Shown here: piece after piece, positions 37,645 through 51,048 of the stretch
How positions within the stretch are numbered: the first letter of the stretch is position 1
Layout: every line of letters begins with the position of its first letter
NCBI RefSeq assembly: GCF_905220565.1
Contig: NC_059395.1
Location: forward strand, 13,123,289-13,187,288
DNA: 64,000 nucleotides
From: Melitaea cinxia
Lineage: Eukaryota; Arthropoda; Insecta; Lepidoptera; Nymphalidae
Direction of reading: 5' to 3'
Notes under the pieces: generated by a model
What the model was told of the DNA's origin: nothing
Databases searched by the model: none
The model's input: only the letters and a program-made list of their open reading frames with translations
Program-made: the position numbers and the translations under genes

Positions 37645-38545
37645 GCAAACGAAAAAAAAAAAAACTTCAATTACACCGACAAATAATACAACGGAGGTAC
37701 ACGAAAAAATGGTCAAGTATATACGCGTTATCAAAGATTACTCAAAAAGTCGTCATCAGATCTCTACCAAAACTAAAATGGACAACATGACAACTATCAG
37801 AATTCGACCAGATTCAATTAAAACAGGAATCATCAAAATCGGTACACCCAGTGAAAAGTTCTGCTGTATAAGACAACGTAGGTCGACTAAAAAATAGTCA
37901 AGTAAAAAAAAAACCGTGTGGTGTTGTGGGACACCAGATAGGAACGAAGTTCCTTATTTTCGAGTTATAAAGAAAATAATTATTCGGGTATACATTTTTT
38001 ATTGATTTTTAAAATTACATAAATAATTATAAAAAAAAGTTTACTAGTAATATTTTAGTTTTACAAACGTCATATTATACAGTTGTGTGACTGTTATTAC
38101 GTCACTTCCGTTATATATTTTTCTTACGGTTTTAGTATCACATTTTTTTCAGTTCGCTCGCCCAGCCAAATGTCAAGCCTGCCGTAAGGAACTTCGTTCC
38201 AATAATAGCAAACTGCAATAATAATAACAGTCATCACTAGACTATAATAGACACTGTAATTCACTGTATAGCCGTCATACATGATAACACATAAGAATTT
38301 TACGCTTTAATTTAAAGTTACGGAAGTTTCTTGTCGGCTAGGTTACTTCGTTCCAAAATACGCATTATTAGATATAACCCGAAAAATACTTGTCAGATCT
38401 CAATTAAATTTAACTACCACATAACACGCACCACCTTTCAATAAAAAAAAAAAAAACATCGAAATCGGTCCTCTGTCTGTCATAAGTTCTGATAAAAAAA
38501 GTCGAATTGAGAACCTCCTCCTTTTTTGAAGTCGGTTAAAAAGGA
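37645..38545 (+). repeat. Dispersed gaacctcctc repeat, split by a nested insertion
   Basis: The 5' part (gctcgcaaacgaaaaaaaaa, cgacaaataatacaacggag, cagattcaattaaaacagga) reaches about 37905. It resumes at about 38363 (aatacgcattattagatata) and ends gaacctcctccttttttgaa at 38510-38529 with gtcggttaaaa. The 450 bases between do not belong to the family. Confidence 0.65.
37941..38200. mobile_element. Element with 16-bp GGAACGAAGTTCCTTA inverted ends
   Basis: GGAACGAAGTTCCTTA at 37941-37956 is exactly matched by its reverse complement at 38185-38200. A third copy of the core, ttacttcgttcc, lies at 38343-38354. The repeated ends sit inside the 450-base insertion in the dispersed repeat. The ends are themselves nearly palindromic. 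No frame is present. Confidence 0.5.
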
Positions 38546-39085
38546 TATAAGTATAAATTTGTATATTTAACGAACATATACATGCATGCGAGTGTACTAA
38601 AAAATATATAATTATATGTTGTATAGTTTTCTATCATACAAACCACGTTTAAAATATCATAAAGAATAAAAAGCTAGTATTTTTAATACTATACATTTAT
38701 TACAGCAATAATTCAAGGGACTAAACAAGAACAAACAAAGTATATTATGAATAAACTGAAATACATATTACAACAAAGTATGGGTGGCGACCTCGTTTGT
38801 TGTTGAAATAAATTACCGACGGTTAAACCAACTGGAGTGTAACGGATTTGATAAGCTAAACCTAACTTGTTTGGGCACTAGGCGGATAGAACTGAGTCCG
38901 CAAAATAAGTTTATAAATATAAAACAATTCTATAACTTTTGATTATAAAGCTTGTTTTTCTGTTAGGCTTTGAATCTTGTTTCTTGGCGTTGTTTGTGTG
39001 TCTGTCTGTAAGGTTAACTAAAATACAACGCCACTATTTAATCTTGTGTCGGGGATCCTTAAACACAATCATAAACGCAAACGCT

Positions 39086-39178
39086 CCAAACATCTATTGC
39101 CATACAAATGTATGATATGTGCGACCGCCAGCACAACAGCCAAAAGCCAGTGCTGTGACCGTTGTGCTAACTCGTCAT
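39086..39178 (-). repeat. SINE head (minus)
   Basis: On the minus strand: gacgagttagcacaacggtc, acagcactggcttttggctg, ttgtgctggcggtcgcac and catacatttgtatggc, the head of the main SINE family with a degraded B box. Confidence 0.6.
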
Positions 39179-40117
39179 CAACGATGTATTTAGTATAAGA
39201 TATTGCACTTTAATATTGGTCTAATTAATCATTTCTCTTAATCGATTTTTAAAGTTTAAATTAATTCAAACATAAAATGAACTCGTAAAAGATAACCTCT
39301 GTTGCCAAGCTAATAAATAGTAATAATCGTAATGATTATGGAATAGAAGTATGACTAGATATTGAATTACAATTTTTAGATTGTATTATTTTCATTTCAT
39401 TTGTAATTTAAAATGTAATTTCAATTATTTTTAGGCTTTTCATAATCATTTATTAAATTATTTTTCTTTTTATTTGATATTGTATTCGTCTTTTCAATGT
39501 ATTAATATATATTATAATTAATAGTAAAATTATAAAATATTTGTAAGAGGCAAAACTACATTTATAATAATAAAATGATAATGGATTATCTTCCTCCATT
39601 CGTCCGGAATTAATGCGACTGGTGAATACTCGTGACAGTTTAAGCATTACAGTACTACATTTGTGGATATGAAATATTTTTTCTTCGTATCAATAAGCGA
39701 TCAAACCGTAAGATATTTTCAAACATTTTCGTAATAAATCATCCGTTACTTTTAGATGTTCCACGAATAGTTTAAGCTCGTTTAACTAGCGAATGGAGAA
39801 TTAGTCGATTCTTAACCCCACCGTACTTCCGCGTTGCTTTCACACAAAATAAATAAACTGTTTTCACTGTTAAAGTTTAATTTTATTTATTAAATAAGAT
39901 TTGCATATTCTCTTTAAACCCATCTAAAATTCTGTTTCAAAATTGTATCAAGGTGTTTTGACAATATTAATTAACTTCTTAACGTTAGATGTAAGCGTAA
40001 TATTTCTCTCTTAATTTTTCTTTTAAGTCTATTTATTACAGTTATTAGCATTAAAGGCTATTTATTTCGCCTGTGTTGTAAAGTTTCTGGTCTAGATAAC
40101 AAAAGTAATAATAATTG

Positions 40118-40619
40118 TATTTGCTCGCAAACGAAAAAAAAAACGACTGCAATTAAATCGACAAGTAACACAATGTAGGTAGACGCAAAAATTGTCAAGT
40201 AAATACGCGTCGTCAAAGATTACTCAAAATGTTACAATTTTTTGAGTAATTAATAATTTTGATTACAATCAAATCTCGATGAAATTTAAATGTCACCACA
40301 TGCGATAAACATTAGGTTTCGATTAAATTAAAAAACATCAAAATCGGTACACCCAGTTAAAAACAAATGCGGTATAAATACAACGTAAGTCGACGAAAAA
40401 ATAGTCAAGTAAAAACGCATTACTTGATATACATAATTCGAAAAGTAGTTGTTGGATCTCAAATAAATTTAAATGGGACCAAAGGACACCCGCCACTTTT
40501 CGGTTAAATTTTTTTTTTTTGTCAAAATCGCTCCACACAGTCAAAAATTCTAAAGTAACATAAATAAAAAAATACAATCGAATTGAGTACCTCCTCCTTT
40601 TTTGGAAGTCGGTTAAAAA
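40118..40619 (+). repeat. Dispersed gaacctcctc repeat, near full length
   Basis: This is the most complete copy: start gctcgcaaacgaaaaaaaaa, then two related halves, each with a 'caa(c/t)gtaggt/cgac...gtcaagtaaa' phrase, an 'aaatttaaatg..accacatg' phrase and an 'atcaaaatcgg/gctccac' phrase, ending gagtacctcctccttttttg followed by gaagtcggttaaaaa. The two halves suggest an internal duplication in the family. No coding frame is seen. Confidence 0.7.
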
Positions 40620-41929
40620 GCACTTAACGCGGTGGTTGGCATAGCTTGAGGACGGTGTGCTTCAAATCTGCTATTTTTATCTGCACTGCAGTAAATGGTC
40701 GATTCTAATTTTACAACAAATGTTGATACTTATTTTTTATTTAAATTTGCTGCCTAACTATATTTTATTATAATCTTTAATTTTTTTTCTTAACTTCATT
40801 TATTTTAACCCTTATTTCTTTAAAAATTGGTTCATTTTCATACATGTAACATTTCTGTACGTTTTTGTGCAATAAAATATGTTCTGTAATTACATAAATT
40901 GTTTGTATCACTCAAACTACAGTAACGTCTTGAATTACATGTATCAAGACTTTTGCGGCTTTTGAATCATTTGATACATTTATTTGTGTTGTTTGTCTAA
41001 TTTGTACATTATGGGTACATTGGTGTGCGTTTATTTACACGAATTTGGATCTCTTCATTTAAATAAAAAAAAATTAATAAACATGTTTGATTATTCAGTC
41101 CTAAACAGTTCGTCCAAAATAATGGCAGTCATTATCAATAGTATGAATGGCAAGGCAGGGATGGGGCGAACTTGCACACCCTCTTGTTATTATACTGAAT
41201 TATATTTTTATGCAGGATGTAACCAAGAATAAATATATATTTATTATAAACAATAAAACTAAAAAATAGCGTTTTATTTCATTACGATAATATAAAAAAC
41301 TACATGCATATGCTTGCTATAACAATGTAGATAAAATTGATTAAATAAACACCACTAACCCGCAGCCACAGACGTGCATAAATGATGTGAAAGAAATCTT
41401 TATATCAGCAGAAGGTTGTTTACCGAAGATCTCAGTGTAAATTATTTCACCGTAGCCAGGCTATGGGACGAGGGATTTAACGAGATAAGCCGCGAACCCT
41501 TCTAAAGGTAGTGCATAATGTCATCCCACTAATGCAAAGGCTCCCCGTCACAGATGGCACCAGTGTTTATCCTACAGGACGTTGAAAATTGCTCTTTTTG
41601 CACAAAATTTGTAAATGAACATTTTTTTACATGCCTCGTTTTTAATTACTTCAAAGTGATCGCGGTAAAATTTCACCTTTTTAGTATGCAGTGTGCACCA
41701 ATTAAAATCGCAGGTGTAAAAATCCGTAACGAGGTACCGATTTCGTGCCAAAGGAAAATAATCTTGGCACTGAACGTTTCTATAATGGTATTGTAATAGG
41801 CATCGTTTAAAAAAAACCTCTTTTAGGTTATTGCAGTCGGAGTTCTTAAGCGTTCATTTCCTGTTACTCAATATTTCGATTAGCACTTGAACATTCATTT
41901 GTTTAAATAATAGCTGTACAGCGTTCAAT

Positions 41930-42215
41930 TGCGGTCGAAACGTTCGTTCTTTGTTTACACCCTGTGCACACTTGAACATGGTATTAGCATTCGCTGCATC
42001 CCGCGCGATCACTCGGAAGGGGAGAAGGCCCTTTCCGTCGAATTCCCGTCTATCGTGCAGACGCAATGTCGGTGCGTGCCCGCGACGTGCGGCCGTGCGG
42101 AGAGCGAGTCTCGTGCGCCTGACTCGACTCGCGAGTGCGCGTGACAAATCGTGTAACGTGCTACATTTTTGTTTATGGTGTGCTAAGCTCATCTATTTAT
42201 ACCAGGGAAAACGTG
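41930..42215. promoter_or_regulatory. CpG-rich island, candidate alternative promoter or 5' exon
   Basis: In an AT-rich intron this stretch is dense in CG (catcccgcgcgatcactcgg, gtgcccgcgacgtgcggccg, gactcgactcgcgagtgcgc). Frames of 71 to 112 codons are open on both strands, which follows from the composition; none is recognised. Insect genomes have few such islands outside exons, promoters or GC-rich transposons. No transposon ends are visible. It may be a promoter or 5' UTR of another isoform. Confidence 0.3.
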
Positions 42216-43774
42216 CCTAGTCTTCGGGTATAAGTGGAAGCAATGAGAGATGGTTTGATGTTTATTTTAATGCAGTTCAAGTTAATTCGAGTTGCCGGTC
42301 GTTTTGTTTACACTGTAGTGTGATTCACGTCAAATTTGCGTTGCAACTTGACGTAAACCTTAAGAAATTTATTTACAAATAACGTTTAGTTGTTAAATTA
42401 TTTTGATTTTATCACTAATCAAAGCCTATTACAACATGGAATTAGTTATACTTTAATTCGGTTTTAAATTTTTTTTTTATGTATAGTTTTACTTGCGTTA
42501 TTTTTACGTGTTAAAGAAGAGGGTAAGCTAAAATAAATGAGATTGTAATTTCAAATATACCTACAAAAAAACTAATGTAAAATTCATTTTAGTGCAGTTA
42601 TAAAACATTTTGTGTTTTTACAATAAGTAAATAATATTCAACGTATGATAAACGGAATTAATTTATGAACTGAATCTATCTAAAGCAGTAAAATATACAT
42701 ATATGAATAAAAATAAGATTTAAAGTGCATTAGCCCTAGAAGTTTTTAATACTTATTGGTCTATTTATCCAACAGCAACAAGGTCCATGTCTTGTTTCGC
42801 AATAAATAAAACCGTAGGTGTTAAGTGTTTGCAATTGTATAATGTGCGTGGCGTGTACGGGATTTGCGTTTTACTTATTGCTTTCAATAAGGCTTTAGAT
42901 TCGGTCCGGTATTCTACGCCCACGATATAAACTGGTCTATGGTTTGCAAATAATTTATACATTTCATGAAATGGACTATTTTAAGCGATTACATATTAAT
43001 CGATTTTTTCTTTTAAAGATGTCTGTTCATTACTGTGACTTGTTATGTGTGTGTATTGTAACTTTATTTCAATATTCAAAATAATGTTAATAAGTCATTG
43101 TCATTTTTTTTTTTGAATGAATTAAAAATTTGTTTATTCACAAGCGTGTGTTTTGCATTTTAGCAACTTCTAAATATTGTTTCTTTTTTAATGTGCGTAG
43201 AAAATTTAATGGTTTTAATTAACCATGGGAAAAAATGTAATGGATCTGTTATAGCATTTCTGTCTCCTAAATTTGATAACAGATAATTTACTTTTTCCAT
43301 TTTTGAATTTATACAAAGACCGCGGACCTGTAAAGGTCGTAAAAATATCAGATTGTACAAAGTAAGTCCATTATCCGAGTATTCGAACACGGCCATTTTG
43401 TTTAATTAATGTAGATTAATTTTTAAACCATATAATAATCTGTATCTTATCAGTTTTGTTTATAAGTTATTCGTTTTAAATTCAAAACTTTAGTCTATGT
43501 TTCAAGCTACGAGACCACCTGTGGCATAAATCCATTTGATATACTTGTTCGATACTAGTGTTTGTCACTGTTTCGTGAATAGTCAACATTTATAGTTCTC
43601 TCGGCTCAGCGGTTTCTTGTTTGTATTTAGTTTCTAATCAATTTTAAAACATTTTGTTTGTAGTTATCAATATTGTACAAAAAGCCAGGATATAAAATTT
43701 ATTATTATTTGATATCAATTAGGTACATAAAGTGGTTAATTCTATACGTATTATAAAAGCACATATTTTTTAAA

Positions 43775-43976
43775 TCACTACATAGTATAAAACAAAGTCG
43801 CTTTCTCTGTCCCTATGTATGCTTAAATCTTTAAAACTACGCAACTGATTTTGATGCGGTTTTTTTAAATAGATAGAGTGATTGAAGAGTAAGGTTTATA
43901 TGTATCATACATGCATAATATAATAGAGGAACACTGATAGTATTTGCAACCGTGCGAAGCCGGGGCGTGTCGCTAG
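43775..43976 (+). mobile_element. Short Helitron (202 bp)
   Basis: Begins TC at 43775 after A, contains ctttaaaactacgcaactga, tttgatgcggttttttt and gaggaacactgatagtattt, and ends gaagccggggcgtgtcgCTAG|T. A second copy at 61497 shares all but the 3' end. Confidence 0.7.
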
Positions 43977-45312
43977 TATGTAATAAATCTTTCTAACACT
44001 ATCTTATGTCTTGCTTATACCTAGTTTTATCTTAATTTTTACTATTTGCTAACCATGGTTAAACTAAATTACCCACGAGATTAGAAGTTACGCAGATAAA
44101 CTGCAATGTAGAGAGCTAGTCTTAAATTAGTAAAATAATTATGCTTGCGTGATATACCTATTTACACTAATCCTTGAAGTAAACATATACTATAAAGTAT
44201 AAATATTATGACTATTTTAAGCAAGTTTGCTAATTTTAAATTAAGTTACTTCATAGATAAAATATCGACTGATTGATGATAAGCCGTATTTTTAAGAAGT
44301 GTGGAAATGTATATATATTGCTATTTGTTATTAGCTTATTGAATAATATTTATTATTAATGGTAACCAATAACTTTAATTTAATATTTGGATGTATTTGA
44401 TATAATGATTGTCAATACTTACTGCTAAGAGTGGTGTTATGTAATTTTTTTTTCATTTATATAATCTTTAAAATTTCTGAATGCTTTTTAAATATCTTTT
44501 CACAATATAAAACCTATATTACTCAGAGTTAGGATATATATACATAATATACATAGTAAAGTTCATAAGTATACCAGAACAGACTACTTATTGTTCTAAA
44601 CGTCAACACGAGTGATACCGTAGTGTATAGAAAACGATAATGAAACTAAGTTTTTTTTTTTAAATAATTCAGCATACTGGCCAATGTTATTGACACCTCA
44701 AACCGATTCTTTATTTTGTTGACATGTTACAAGGTTTATTTATAATATTGGAAATGTTATTCTCGATGGCCAGTTAGAGTATTCGAAAACTGTCATGTTA
44801 CAATTTGAACGCAGAATTAGAGCCTTAATCCCTTATAAATATTCATATGTCATTCCGTTCGATAAGTTCGGAGAAGATAACAATTAAATATGTGCAGTGT
44901 TTCGTTCAATCAATCGAATAGGTCTATAAATAGATTAGAGACTAGATCAGTTATTAGTAAAATATGAGCTTTTCTATCTTTCGCTTCATTTATGATTCGA
45001 AGTTAATAATTTAGGAGAGTGTGTCGTATAATATAATAATAATCAATTTATATATAATAAACAAGTTTTCTACTGGGTCTTTCGTGTTTTTGTGACAAAT
45101 AATGTCACTTCTTAACTCCTAAGAGTCGTAACTCGATGTTTTAAGGACTATCTCACTGTATACGATTTGTGAAAAAAAAAATTCGTGAATCTCAAATTAA
45201 CTTGTTTAAACCAGCATCCAAATTCCTGTTCTAATGTGTCAGTGTAGTCGCTCTATATTTTAATCGAACTCTTTTATATATTTATTACAGTAATTGGCTA
45301 GACGATATAATA

Positions 45313-45506
45313 TCTTATATACAAAATTCTCGTGTCACAATGTTACTTACCATACTCCTCCGAAACGGCTGGACCGATCTTTATGAAATTTTGTGTGCAT
45401 ATAGGGTGGGTCTGAGAATTAGCCAATATCTATTTTAATACCCCTAAGTTATTAAGGGGAGGGATCAAGGGGGTTAAGGCAAACCAACGGTTGCGGGGTC
45501 GGCTAG
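45313..45506 (+). mobile_element. Short Helitron (194 bp), same family as 14341-15815
   Basis: Begins TCTTATATACAAAATTCTCG after A, contains gaaacggctggaccgatctt, tctgagaattagccaatatc and cccctaagttattaagggga, and ends gcggggtcggCTAG|T. No coding capacity. Confidence 0.75.
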
Positions 45507-46008
45507 TTTTTTAACAGAATAGGTTACTTCTCTTCCCAAAACTTTGAACGAACTAGTTTTATGCAATAAAGGTCCCACAGTCCGATAATAAGGATTCTTT
45601 TTTGTAATAGTCGTAAAAATATTAATGTACCTATGTATAAACTTTGTATCAAATTTGTAAAATTAAAATAGGTTCACAATTCGAGATATGACAGCAACTT
45701 TGTGAGAAGTCCTTATCAAAGCTTGTCAAGTAGTTCATTCATATATCATATTTTAATTGAAATTATCATTTTAACGTACACTTGAAAGATATATGGCGTC
45801 CGTCGGGCTTTTTGACTACTGGTCATAATATGTTATTGCAAAGAGATTCTTGTTTTCTGCGTTATCTTTGTCTTTTATTATTATTATTAAAGCACTGTAA
45901 AGCCCTGTATGTGTACCCTAACGTGAAGTAATATCACTATCCCCTTTTTTTCTTTTAAAATTTTAAAATATATATTTAAAAGAATAACATACATATAACA
46001 TACTACTG

Positions 46009-46345
46009 TGTGGCTACAGCAGTGAAGAATATAGCCAGCCCCTCTCTTCCCGTGGCTGCCGTAAGAGGCGACTAAGGGATAACAACGTTTCACTACCACC
46101 TTGGAACTTGAAAAGCCGACCGATGGTGAGATAATCATCCAACTGCTGGCTTTGAAATACACAGGCCGAATACGGGCGGCAGCGTCTTCGGTGCGACAAA
46201 GTCAGCCCTGCGGTCACCAACCCGCCTGCCCAACGTGGTGACTATGGGCAACACACATGAGGTCACACCATTTTTGGCGCGAACTTGTGGAGGCCTATGT
46301 CCAGCAGTGTTCTGCGATAGGCTGAAGTGATGATAACATACATGT
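46009..46345 (+). repeat. LINE-type 3' region copy, most complete
   Basis: Runs gtgtggctacagcagtgaag, cgtaagaggcgactaaggga, ccaactgctggctttgaaat, cgtcttcggtgcgacaaagt, gactatgggcaacacacatg and ggcctatgtccagcagtgtt, ending ataggctgaagtgatgat. Four copies occur in the window. The ATG-rich tail is typical of one non-LTR group in Lepidoptera. The coding part is absent. Antisense frames of about 70 codons resemble each other between copies only because the DNA is homologous. Confidence 0.7.
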
Positions 46346-48810
46346 ATTAACAATTATATTAGCAGAACTAGTCGTGTTTATTTGTGTAGAAGTTTTTAGG
46401 TTTTAAACGATTTTATATATTTTATTAATTTATAAACTGTTATGATGAATAAATATCATTCCTGTTATAAGACAACTAAAAACTAATAAAAATTTACGTG
46501 AAATATGTATAATAATAATACTTTCATGCGAAATTCGTTTAGAATGTACAGAAAACTGTCCGTACTGTACACTTCCTACAAAACCTCTTTCAGCGCAGTG
46601 TGAAAGCTTACTTGAATGAAAACGTCTCAGATTAACTTTAAAAGACCAAGCGTTACGTTGCTACATTGTCTACTTATCCGATAGTCTGCGACATTTTATT
46701 ATATTATTAAAGTAAGGAAGCATTAAAACATTACATATATTTAAATAATCATATAGTTAATTAGTCATTAGCGTATTACTTAACTATATTAAATCTATGT
46801 TTAGTAATTTATTTATTAAAATTTATTCCTAGTGTGCAATAAAGTATAAATAAATAAATTAAATATTGTAGTGTGCATATTTTTAGTGATATTACATCGC
46901 TACAATTTATTTAAATAACTGTAAATTTTCGTCTGGATAAGATTAAACAACACGTTTGAAAATTTATACTGAGAATTAAGTTTTAATTAAAAAACGTAAC
47001 TCAGCGCTAGCACAAACGAAGTGTTAGCTGTTTTCTTTTATAGAATCCTGTAAGCACAGCGTTGATCGGAATTCGCGATTTCGAGTATCGTTGCTATGTT
47101 AAGCAGTTGGTGCATTGGCTGCTAAACCAGTTTGTGGATAGGGACGTGGGTGCAACTGCAGAGCGACTTAGCAGCTTCGAAGTGAACTCGAAATAGCCTT
47201 TTAATTTAATCAACTGAAAACGTAATTCTAGCTCTCGTTTCTTTATAGTTAACTAGACAATGCAATAAACTTTATAACTAACTCTAAATTGAAAAGAATA
47301 ATAAAATACATTTTTTAGGTATATACACATACCTACCTACTTAAAAGTGACTTATTGTTTTCTTGTTGGTGAACTAGTGTTAATTCAGCGATCGCGTATT
47401 CATTTAAAAAATTGCTCTGTGAAGAATAATGATTATAAATCAAGTATGAACACGCAGACATTGTTGACGGTATTGTCAATACAAAGATGACTGTCGTGCC
47501 ACTTTTATAACCGCAGAGTATTTCTTTAACAAGCCGCACGTTCGTTTTTATCGCCAAGAACGATATGTTTATGACAGCTTAAAACCGTAGTGGCACAAAA
47601 AGTTAAATGTGTGCTTTTGCTAGTTTTGTTTAGTCGGGGGAGGGCCATAGGGGCCGCCACCCTAAGGATTCTGTTTCCCCCGTCGTAGAGAACAATAGTT
47701 CACACGAAATAATCGATAAATACCATACTGAAGACCGACACATATTTTGGTAATATAATACGTACACATTTCAAATGTACGCTTTTCTAATTAGACAGAT
47801 TTCGTTTTTATATAATTAGGAAAATGAATGATTTATAATCTATACTAGGCATCATTTATTTATTTAATTTTATATTATTATAATCATAACTTTTCTAAAT
47901 CTTTTTATACATGTACAATAAAACATATGAATACTTAAAAACAATATAAGGTCAAGGCTCCGTCTAATAAACCCATAACAAAAGTTAACTATGAGTTTTG
48001 TTTATTTGCTTAAAAGCTAATCTAGAATCTGTAGATTTAAATTTTCATTTTGCGTAGAATGTATACCGTACAATACGTACGTACATACGTACGTAAAATA
48101 TCATAATTAACTACAATTCGGAATAAATGATTTGACATCTATCAAATATCAACGTGGGTGAGACCGCGGAGAGTGCCTTGTGATATAAAAAATAAAATTG
48201 GATGGATTAAGTGGGGGTCAGGTTTCTTTTTTTTAACTAATTGGAATAATATAGGTTGCTGGGTAGTTTTAGTTTTTAAGTAGTTAATAAACACAAACGT
48301 GTTTAATTTTTAGCCTTAAGTTTAAAGTATAACTTCCATTAATATTTCTCAATTTATGAATGAGACTATCCACCTAGAGGCTCCCAGTTACTTATCCCAA
48401 TTATTAATTAATTGTACCTTTAATTCTTTAAACACCTCGGTATTATAGACGAAAGTTTAGGGCAATTTTTTCGCACACGATAATTTCGAAACTTTAAAAG
48501 GTTTTCTATCCTTTACCGCTAAAGTTTATATACACTACGAATTGTATGATATTGTCATGTTATGAAAACGGGGCTATTAGAAGGACGAAAAAGACCAACG
48601 AAATTGTTACTTCGCGTTCGCCGTTTCTGTACAAATGTATCATTGTCAATTAATTCTAATTGAAATGAACGCGCTTACTCGTTTTAATCTAATATATTAA
48701 TTTACATCCACCACAGTATCAGAGATATATCTGTAGATCTAATATAATATTCGACGGCACTGATTCATGACATACGTACTAGCTTTTAATGTTATGAATA
48801 ATGTCATTTC

Positions 48811-49073
48811 AACCGACTTTAAAAAAGGAGGAGGTACTCAATTCAACTTTTTTTATGTATGTTACCTTTGAACTTTTCAATGGGTGGACCGATTTTGATG
48901 ATTTGCTTTTATACGAAAGGTACGGTGCATGTCATGTGGTCCCATTTAAATTTGATCGCTACTTTTTGAGTAATCTTTGATAACACGTATTTTTTTCGTC
49001 TATTGTTTCGTCTACTTACGTTGTATTACTTGTTGATGTAATAGAAGTCCGTTTCTTTTTTGTGAGTAAACAC
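48811..49073 (-). repeat. Dispersed gaacctcctc repeat (minus)
   Basis: Starts caaccgactttaaaaaagga followed by ggaggtactcaattcaac, then gggtggaccgattttgatga, catgtcatgtggtcccattt and acgttgtattacttgttgat. Only one of the two internal halves is present. Confidence 0.7.
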
Positions 49074-50838
49074 AATTATTTAGCGGCTCTTAATTTCGAA
49101 TAAGTAGTATTTTAAAGTAAAACAACCAACGTATAACAAAAAAACATTGACAAACTTATTCATCCTTTTTATAAAACACTGTACTACTAGGTATATATTT
49201 ATATATTTTTAAACGGTTCTATTTCTATACTTCGACAGTCATTGATTGTGATTTTGAAATAGTTACTAGATGCTATATGACCCGCTTCAAATTTTGATTC
49301 TTATCTCATTTGACATTGATTGTCATATTGGTTGACATTTTGGTTTATTGTTCTGTCGAGACGATTCACAGTTAAGAATATAATGTACCATCTGTACCTA
49401 CTTACAAAATAATATGTCGTGACTGATTGATATGTTATCGCAGACCTGAAGCTTTAATGAATAATGCAAACGCGTATTAGTTCTTTTATACATAATTGGA
49501 GCAATCGATAAAGTAAGACTAAAAAAATCTACAACGAATAATTGGAAGAGATTTGAATGGATTTTGTTTAAATATTTAAGTTAAAAGCATAACTGATTAG
49601 CTAATATTCATGTATTGTCAGCGTTTTTAAAAATTTACTTTTATCGTCACCGTCAACAGCTAGTTTTCGTTTACAAAATAAAAAATGCATAAAATCGGTT
49701 TAGTTTTCCATGTCTAATGTTTAAAGGTCATTTGTTAAGGATAGAAGAAGAACTTAAAATATTTTAAGTAGTAGAAGTATTTAAAGTATTCCTATGATAT
49801 TAATTTCGATATACGTGCATTATTATAAGTAACATTACATACAGCATTTTTTCTACAATTATTTTAACACAAATAATTTAACTAAAAGTAAAGGCTGTCA
49901 CAAATTTTCTATCAAAAAGTGTACTAAATAAAATTCATCTCAGTAATGATATTTTTAAATATTACAATTTTCTTTCTTAAAAGTTGATCGGTCTTACTCG
50001 TATTTCTTCTGATTCGTAATCCAATAAGACACATTGAATAAATGTGTATTGAATGGCAAAAATCTTAAGGGGAGCGTGCGATAAATCTGAATTAACGTCG
50101 TGACTCTGCATTCTCATACCCGCAGGTGAACAGACTGCACATAATGAAAATATATGTAGAATTGTCTAAGAAAAAAGACATTCTCAGATTGTTTTAAAGG
50201 TACATTTTCTACATTAAATTTTAAAACAATGCCTACGTGTTGAAAAATATAAAATGTAATTTTAAATTTCTTTAAAAATGAAACGTTACACAATATCTTA
50301 CTAAGGCTGTCCGCTAACTTAGTCTATTGATATAGTTTTAATATTGCAATATTCATAAGGTAGGATGTTATTGTTTAGGAATTATGAAGACCAGTATAGT
50401 TAATGCAGTACTTAATATGTATTTGCTCCTATAAGATGGGCAAATGCTCTACAATTTGAGTTTTTTTTTGTATGATAGTTATATGTAAAATAGTGTATTT
50501 CCATCGGTATACGATATATAAAAAAATATGTTATGTAGACTTTAATTCAATTCATTACATCTATTGAATTTATTGGTTCACTTTACCTGTCTGTTGCTGA
50601 AGGTCGATCGGTCATCCGGCTATTTTTATTTTATCCAGCTAGACCGAAAATGTCAATAACCTTTTAATATATCCTTACCATTTTAGCGACATTTTTTCGT
50701 TTAACTTTGAACTTCTAGCACATAAATTATAAGTAAGTTTGATAAAACATCTTGATAATTGCTAGACTAGCTTGAGAAATAACATTCACTAAAAATAAAT
50801 CATTAACGTTAGGGACAGTCGGTCGGGTATACTTAAAC

Positions 50839-51048
50839 TTCCTCGGAGGGGACTTGTCACTGCCGAGCGTTATCACCGCGATGCTCGGCAACGACGAGTC
50901 CTGGAAGGCGATGGTCTCCTTCTGCGAGACAGTAATGTCCCAGAAGGAGAACGACGAGCGGATGAGAGAGGGGGCCGCCGACGAGGCCTCCGTCCGCAGG
51001 CGACGAACGGGGGTGCGTAGGAGGCGCTACTTAATGCGTTTCCAGTAA
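50839..51048 (+). pseudogene. C-terminal end of an R1-clade LINE ORF2
   Basis: The frame enters directly from the target duplication and reads FLGGDLSLPSVITAMLG, then DESWKAMVSFCETVMSQKE, NDERMREGA, and an arginine-rich end, RRRRTGVRRRRYL, to a stop at 51048. The order (LP..I.AM.G....W.A...FCE.VM.QKE, then a basic tail) is that of the extreme C-terminus of R1/TRAS-type ORF2 proteins. The reverse transcriptase and endonuclease domains are missing, so there is no enzyme. The first in-frame residues are set by the truncation point, not by a start codon. Codon GC content is far above that of its surroundings. Confidence 0.75.

Noticed and set aside
41854..42220. Frames of 71, 89 and 112 codons in the CpG-rich island
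   Set aside because: Open on both strands because of composition; no recognisable domain and no agreement with splice sites.
46014..46353. Antisense frames similar to the frame at 30616-30828
   Set aside because: The similarity reflects shared repeat DNA (LINE-type 3' region). The frames are antisense to the element and begin at different points.
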